From: Kribbella sp. NBC_01245 | GTDB lineage: Bacteria; Actinomycetota; Actinomycetes; Propionibacteriales; Kribbellaceae | Length of the DNA stretch: 64,000 nucleotides | Direction: 5' to 3' | NCBI RefSeq assembly: GCF_036226525.1 | Contig: NZ_CP108487.1 | Coordinates: 5,022,001 to 5,086,000 of the forward strand | Shown: piece after piece, positions 59,963 through 64,000 of the stretch | Layout of the letters: each line of letters opens with the position of its first letter | Position numbering within the stretch: position 1 is the first letter of the stretch | Translations under genes and position numbers: made by a program | Notes under the pieces: generated by a model | Seen by the model: only the letters and a program-made list of their open reading frames with translations | What the model was told of the DNA's origin: nothing | The model's database searches: none

Positions 59963-60292
59963 ATGAAGTCCATGTCACGTCCGTCGTCGTATTCGCCCGA
60001 GATCCGTGAGCGCGCTGTTCGGATGGTTGTTGAGTCCAAGGCCGACTATGGCTCGGAGTTCGAGGCGATCAAGTCGGTCGCGTTGAAGCTGGGGATCGGG
60101 GCGCCGGAGACGCTGCGCAAGTGGGTCCGTCGTGCCGAGATCGATGCTGGGCAGCGTCCTGGTGTCACCACCTCGGAGTCGGACCAGCTGAAGGCACTGA
60201 AGCGGGAGAACGCCGAGCTGCGGCGGGCGAACGAGATCCTGAAATCTGCAGCGACTTTCTTCGCGGCGGAGCTCGACCGCCCACAGAAGTGA
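59963..60292 (+). CDS. IS3-family transposase OrfA
   Basis: A 109-residue DNA-binding protein. The helix-turn-helix (about 8-60: YSPEIRERAVRMVVESKADY ... AIKSVALKLGIGAPETLRKWVRRAE) recognises the IS ends, and a leucine-zipper-like helix (about 72-100: LKALKRENAELRRANEILKS) mediates assembly. Its stop TGA overlaps a GTG of OrfB (GTGA at 60289-60292). In IS3 elements the active OrfAB fusion arises by -1 frameshifting in this overlap region. An ATG at 59972 is an alternative start. Confidence 0.93.
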   Translation: MKSMSRPSSYSPEIRERAVRMVVESKADYGSEFEAIKSVALKLGIGAPETLRKWVRRAEIDAGQRPGVTTSESDQLKALKRENAELRRANEILKSAATFFAAELDRPQK

Positions 60293-61212
60293 TCGTGGCG
60301 TTCATCAACGATCACAAAGACCGGTTCGGGGTCGAGCCGATCTGCCGCGTGCTCACCGAGCATGGCTGCAAGATCGCCCCATCCACCTACTACGACAACC
60401 GGAATCGTCAACCCAGTAAGAAGAAACTCCGCGATGCCGAGTTGATCGCGGTGATCGAGAAGGTCCGCGCCGAGGTCCGGTTCGTGCGGTTGTTCGGAGC
60501 CGACAAACTCTGGCTGCATCTGCGTGGCCTGGGCCACGACGTGGCTCGCTGCACGGTGGAACGATTGATGACCCAGATGGGCATCAGTGGCGTGATCCGC
60601 GGCAAGAAGCCACGGACCACCATCGCTGACGAGTCCGCTCACCGGCCGCCCGATCTGGTCGATCGCCGGTTCGTCGCCTCAGCCCCGAACCGGTTGTGGG
60701 TCGCCGACTTCACCTACGTCGCGACCAGGACCGGCACGGTCTACGTCGCGCACATCGTGGACGTATTCTCCCGCCGGATCATCGGCTGGAAAGCAGCCAC
60801 CACGATGACCACACCGCTGGTCCTGGACGCCCTCGAGATGGCGATGTGGACCCGCCGAACCGAAGGCACCACCGACCTGACCGGACTGGTCCACCACAAC
60901 GACGCCGGCACCCAATACACCTCGATCACCTTCACCAAAGCCCTGCTCAACGCCGGAATCGACGCCTCGGTCGGATCGGTCGGCGACGCCTACGACAACG
61001 CCCTGGCCGAGACCCACATGGGCCTCTACAAGTCCGAACTGATCCACTCCTACGGCCCCTGGCAAGGCCTCCACGACGTCGAAGCAGCCACCTTGAACTG
61101 GGTCCACTGGTTCAACACCGCCCGCCCTCACGGATCGATCCAAGACCTCACACCGACCCAAGCCGAGCACACTCACTACACTCACCGAACCCGTCTCGCC
61201 GAGGCCGGTTAA
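60289..61212 (+). CDS. IS3-family transposase OrfB (DDE integrase)
   Basis: A 307-residue catalytic subunit, made separately from GTG 60289 or as an OrfAB fusion. The N-terminal HTH_21-like part (IVAFINDHKDRFGVEPICRV) is followed by an rve integrase core: first Asp in NRLWVADFTYVAT, second Asp in HHNDAGTQYTS, and Glu in DNALAETHMGLYKSELI, followed by the usual FNTARPHGSI. All catalytic residues are present, so the protein is probably functional. Confidence 0.94.
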   Translation: MIVAFINDHKDRFGVEPICRVLTEHGCKIAPSTYYDNRNRQPSKKKLRDAELIAVIEKVRAEVRFVRLFGADKLWLHLRGLGHDVARCTVERLMTQMGISGVIRGKKPRTTIADESAHRPPDLVDRRFVASAPNRLWVADFTYVATRTGTVYVAHIVDVFSRRIIGWKAATTMTTPLVLDALEMAMWTRRTEGTTDLTGLVHHNDAGTQYTSITFTKALLNAGIDASVGSVGDAYDNALAETHMGLYKSELIHSYGPWQGLHDVEAATLNWVHWFNTARPHGSIQDLTPTQAEHTHYTHRTRLAEAG

Positions 61213-61316
61213 CACCTAACGAAGCCTCCGGACACGCTGGGGCGGCTCAGACTGTGTTGGGGCGTGCGTGTGTTCCGGCGGAGCGCAGCGGAGCCGGGAG
61301 GTTGTGTGCTCGGTGG

Positions 61317-62588
61317 TCAGGCGACGGGTTCGAGGGTGACGTTGTAGCCGAGGGCTTGGAGTTGGCGGACGTGGTTGCGTCGTTTCCGTTCGGGGTTGAT
61401 GCGGTTGTCGTAGAAGTCGGGGCCGAGGTCGTGGAAGTGGGCGTCGGGATCGGATAGCAGGTGCCAGACGATGACCAGGATGGAGCGGCCGACCGCGACG
61501 ATGGCTTTCTTGCGGCCGCGGCGTCTGGCGATGCGCCGGTAGCGTTCGCCGAGGAAGGTGTCGGTTTTACCGGCGCAGACGGCGGCCTCGCCCAGGACCC
61601 GGGCCAGGTAGGAGTTGCCGTGGCCGGTGGCGCCGGTGCCTTTCTTCTTCCCGGCCGATTCTTTAACCCCGGGGGCGAACCTGGCCCACGACGCCAGGTG
61701 GCCCGGGGTGGGGAACCGGGTCATGTCGGTCCCGATTTCGGCGATGATCACGTGCGCGGTGACCCGCCCGATGCCGGGGATCTCATCGAGTCGTTCCACC
61801 GCCTCGGCGAAAGGGGCGATCTGGTCGCCGATCCTGTCTTCGAGGTCGGCGATATCGGCTTCGATCTGGTCGATCCGGGCCAGCATCTTGGCCAGCAGAT
61901 AGGCGTGGTGGTCGGTGAAGTATCCGGTGAAGGCTTCTTCCAGGTCACCGATCTTGGCCCGCATCCGGGACCGGGCCAACTGCGCCAGCACCTTCGGGTC
62001 CCGCTCACCCCCGGCCAGCGCGGCCAGCATGTCCCGCCCCGACACCCCGAAAATGTCCGACGCGACCACCGACACCTTGATACAGGCATCTTCCAGCAGC
62101 TTCTCCACCCGGTTCTTCTCCGCAGTGCACGCGTTCACCAAATCAACCCGATACCGGGTCAGATCCCGCAACTGGCGGATCGGCAACGGCGGCACGAAAC
62201 TGGCCCGCAGCATCTGCCGCTCCGCCACCTTGCACAACCACACCGCATCCAGCCGGTCGGTCTTCGGCCGACCCGGCAAATGCTTCACATCCTTGGCGTT
62301 CACCAGCCAGGTCTCCAACCCGGCCGCCTCCAGCAGATAGAACGGCGGCTTCCAATAGTCCGAGGTCGCCTCCATCACCACCCGCGACACCCCCAGCTCG
62401 ACCAGCCGGTCAGCCAGCCGCAACAACGACCGCGTCATCGTCGAATACCGGTCCACCTCCTGCAACCGGCGCCCCGGCCGGCCCGGATCCGGAATCCGCA
62501 CACAACACACCAACTCGGCCTTACCGATGTCCAGCGCCGCGACCCGCGCGATGATCTCCTCGACATCCTGCGTCTGCTCCAGCACCAC
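61317..62588 (-). CDS. IS110-family transposase (DEDD, RNA-guided type)
   Basis: A transposase of about 423 residues. The N-terminal RuvC-like DEDD domain has ALDIGKAELVCCV (first Asp), VVMEATSDYWKPPFYLLEA (Glu) and KTDRLDAVWLCK (two Asp). A coiled region (about 150-290) is followed by the Transposase_20 domain IPGIGRVTAHVIIAEIGTD ... SWARFAPGVKESAGKKKGTG with the conserved catalytic Ser in GVKESAG. GTG 62588 is preferred because GGAGGTG stands just upstream; 62603 is possible. The element has no obvious inverted repeats, as usual for IS110. It lies 67 bp from the right end of the IS3 copy. The frame is intact. Confidence 0.93.
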   Translation of the reverse strand: MVLEQTQDVEEIIARVAALDIGKAELVCCVRIPDPGRPGRRLQEVDRYSTMTRSLLRLADRLVELGVSRVVMEATSDYWKPPFYLLEAAGLETWLVNAKDVKHLPGRPKTDRLDAVWLCKVAERQMLRASFVPPLPIRQLRDLTRYRVDLVNACTAEKNRVEKLLEDACIKVSVVASDIFGVSGRDMLAALAGGERDPKVLAQLARSRMRAKIGDLEEAFTGYFTDHHAYLLAKMLARIDQIEADIADLEDRIGDQIAPFAEAVERLDEIPGIGRVTAHVIIAEIGTDMTRFPTPGHLASWARFAPGVKESAGKKKGTGATGHGNSYLARVLGEAAVCAGKTDTFLGERYRRIARRRGRKKAIVAVGRSILVIVWHLLSDPDAHFHDLGPDFYDNRINPERKRRNHVRQLQALGYNVTLEPVA

Positions 62589-62603
62589 AACCCACCTCCA
62601 CAC

Positions 62604-62820
62604 AACGCACCGGCAAACACGGTGCCCGCAGGAGCTGCAAGGATCCGGCGAATCTAGTCCGCGTGCTCAAAGGCAACACTGAAAGGCCCACAACGCAACT
62701 CCCGGCGCCCGACTCGCGGACGGCCTCAAACGAACCACAGTGATACGGCGTCAACGGGCACCACCCCAATTTTCAGCCCGGAACGGGCCGCCCACCAGAG
62801 CAGTGCCAGACTCGCGGCAG
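62604..62820 (-). ncRNA. Candidate IS110 bridge RNA region
   Basis: This non-coding stretch lies upstream of the transposase. In IS110-group elements the left-end non-coding DNA encodes a structured bridge RNA that pairs with target and donor DNA. GC-rich short inverted segments are present (for example GGCGCCCGACTCGCGG and CCGCCCACC regions), but I could not fold it reliably or find the element boundaries. Called by position only. The remaining sequence to 62855 shows no gene. Confidence 0.35.
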
Positions 62821-62855
62821 AAGAAGAGGAAAGTACGTCGGTCCGGGCTTGCGGG

Positions 62856-63998
62856 TTAGGGGGTGGGGGTGGTGCGGAGGTGGCGTTCGCGGAGGGCGTG
62901 TTCGTCGGTGCGGGCGTCGTAGCGCCAGAAGTCGCGGAGCCAGGCGGTGGTGAGGACTACGCCGGCTACGCAGAGGATGCCGCCGCTGACGATGGACGTG
63001 CGGACCGAGGTGAGGTCGGCGACGAGACCTGAGCGGGCTTGACCACCCAGCGGGCCGAGGGAGTACGAGAGCATCTCGATGCCCGCGAGCCGGCCGCGCA
63101 TCTCGTCCGGGATGGTCTGGTTCCAGATCACCGCGCGGAACAGCCCGGAGATCATGTCGGCACCACCCGCGACGGCGAACAACGCGATCGCGACCCACAT
63201 CGTCGGCGCCAGACCGGCGAGTCCGACCGAACCGCCCCAGACGATCGTGGCGATCACGACCGCCCGGCCGTGGTGGTGAACCCGGGCCGCCCAGCCGCTG
63301 GTGAGGGTCGCGATCAGGGCACCGATCGACTCGGCGCTGTAGAGCAGACCGAGCAGCTTCGGTTCTTGCAGCACCTCGGTCGCGAAGGCGGGGAACAGCA
63401 CGATCGGCATCGCCAGGAACATGCCGACCATGTCGATCGCGTAAGTGCCGAGCAAGTCGCGGCGCCGGAAGGCGTACCGAATGCCTTCGCCGATGCCGGA
63501 CAGACTGGGTGGACGGCTGTGCTCGTTCGACGGGTACGGCCGGAGCGCGACGTACATCAAGGTGGCGATCGCCAGCCCGCCGAGGTCGACCGCGAACGCC
63601 CAGGTGACGCCGACCGTGCCGACCAGGAGTCCACCGAGAGCCGGTCCGGCGAGTTGGGCGACCTGGAGGGTGAGCGAGTTCAGGGTGACGGCGGCCGGCA
63701 TCTGCTCATGCCGGACGACTCGCGGGAAGAGCGCGTCCCGGCTCGGGCGTTGCAGCGACGACGCGACGGCCGCCAGCGCGCCACAGACGTAGATCAGCCA
63801 GACCCGCGGATTGTCCAGCAGGGTGTTGCCGAGCAGCAGGGCCGTGATCACCGCCTGCGCCACACCGGTGTAGATCAGCATCTTCCGGCGATCGAGGTGG
63901 TCGGCCAGCGCACCGCCGTACAGGCCGAAGATGACCAGCGGCGCGATCATCACCAGGCCCATCAACCCGACGGCGAAGTTCGAACCGGTGAGTTGGTA
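62856..63998 (-). CDS. MFS transporter (partial, continues beyond the window)
   Basis: A frame of 380 codons open at the right edge, so the N-terminus is missing (visible start YQLTGSNFAVGL). It has about ten hydrophobic segments, the RPSRDALFPRVVRHEQMPAA motif and the loop GALADHLDRRKMLIYTG of EntS/enterobactin-exporter-like MFS proteins, and PDEMRGRLAGIEMLSYSLGP in the second half. Such proteins export siderophores, drugs or are of unknown substrate. The C-terminus is a charged tail (RYDARTDEHALRERHLRTT). It is not part of the adjacent IS110 element. Confidence 0.9.
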   Translation of the reverse strand, partial: YQLTGSNFAVGLMGLVMIAPLVIFGLYGGALADHLDRRKMLIYTGVAQAVITALLLGNTLLDNPRVWLIYVCGALAAVASSLQRPSRDALFPRVVRHEQMPAAVTLNSLTLQVAQLAGPALGGLLVGTVGVTWAFAVDLGGLAIATLMYVALRPYPSNEHSRPPSLSGIGEGIRYAFRRRDLLGTYAIDMVGMFLAMPIVLFPAFATEVLQEPKLLGLLYSAESIGALIATLTSGWAARVHHHGRAVVIATIVWGGSVGLAGLAPTMWVAIALFAVAGGADMISGLFRAVIWNQTIPDEMRGRLAGIEMLSYSLGPLGGQARSGLVADLTSVRTSIVSGGILCVAGVVLTTAWLRDFWRYDARTDEHALRERHLRTTPTP

Positions 63999-64000
63999 GA

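Larger units (their letters stand above)
59921..61249 (+). mobile_element. Complete IS3-family insertion sequence (1329 bp)
   Basis: Terminal inverted repeats of 29 bp match at 26 positions: left starts TGAGCCGCCCCGGCGTGTCT, right (read inward) TGAGCCGCCCCAGCGTGTCC. A GAC target duplication flanks it (59918-59920 and 61250-61252), the 3-bp length usual for IS3. Inside are two overlapping transposase frames. The intact ends, short duplication and full frames suggest a recent, possibly active element. Confidence 0.93.

Noticed and set aside
59921..62603. Composite transposon formed by the IS3 and IS110 elements
   Set aside because: The elements are of different families, adjacent rather than flanking cargo, and the IS3 copy has its own target duplication.

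Overview
This is a chromosomal segment of a high-GC actinobacterium. The evidence is strong GC bias at third codon positions, many GTG starts, four-base ATGA/GTGA gene overlaps, an ANTAR regulator, SARP/BTAD regulators, DUF3558-like and DUF4097 proteins, and a DUF3073 gene near purM-purF. The gene content suggests a Kribbella-like member of the Propionibacteriales; that genus-level guess is inference from gene style, not a computed placement.

Left part (1-19 kb): the end of a flavin monooxygenase and an SDR; a VOC protein; a secreted beta-helix protein with RTX-like repeats; an acidic secreted protein; an OmpR-type two-component system whose likely operator (two TTAGCC-like half-sites 11 bp apart) occurs before two secreted or membrane protein genes; a c-di-AMP (ydaO) riboswitch before an NlpC/P60 wall hydrolase; a NarL-type two-component system beside an ABC exporter; DUF3073; purM and purF; a divergent pair of a 38-residue secreted peptide and a TrmB/LuxR-like regulator; a coiled-coil protein resembling the front part of Mrr-type nucleases; and a GAF-ANTAR regulator. 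Between genes lie long palindromes and dispersed repeats.

Middle (19-47 kb): a three-gene proton-translocating transhydrogenase operon, an M20 peptidase, a BTAD regulator divergent from an ABM-like protein, and a Ser/Thr kinase. The most notable locus is at 27.2-32.0 kb: a 68-residue precursor peptide with eight cysteines, a MauE-like membrane protein, a TlpA/MauD-like thioredoxin, an ABC exporter and an S26 signal peptidase in one operon, divergent from a SARP regulator, with four 12-bp tandem repeats in the shared promoter region. It looks like a complete production line for an exported, disulfide-rich peptide. Next come a decayed phosphoesterase, a LytS/LytTR system with two sodium:solute symporters (acetate type), a CYTH-CHAD protein, acetyl-CoA synthetase, a decayed aldo/keto reductase and a DUF4097 protein divergent from an unusual regulator.

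Right part (47-64 kb): a GH28-like secreted enzyme; a B12 block in which one cobalamin riboswitch precedes a four-gene importer operon (one permease frameshifted at its last codons) and a second precedes B12-independent methionine synthase metE; a D-amino-acid locus (threonine-synthase-like enzyme, DauR/YheO-type regulator, D-serine dehydratase-like enzyme); a lipoprotein; a complete IS3-family element with a GAC target duplication; an IS110-family transposase; and an MFS exporter running off the end. No tRNA, rRNA or CRISPR array was seen.
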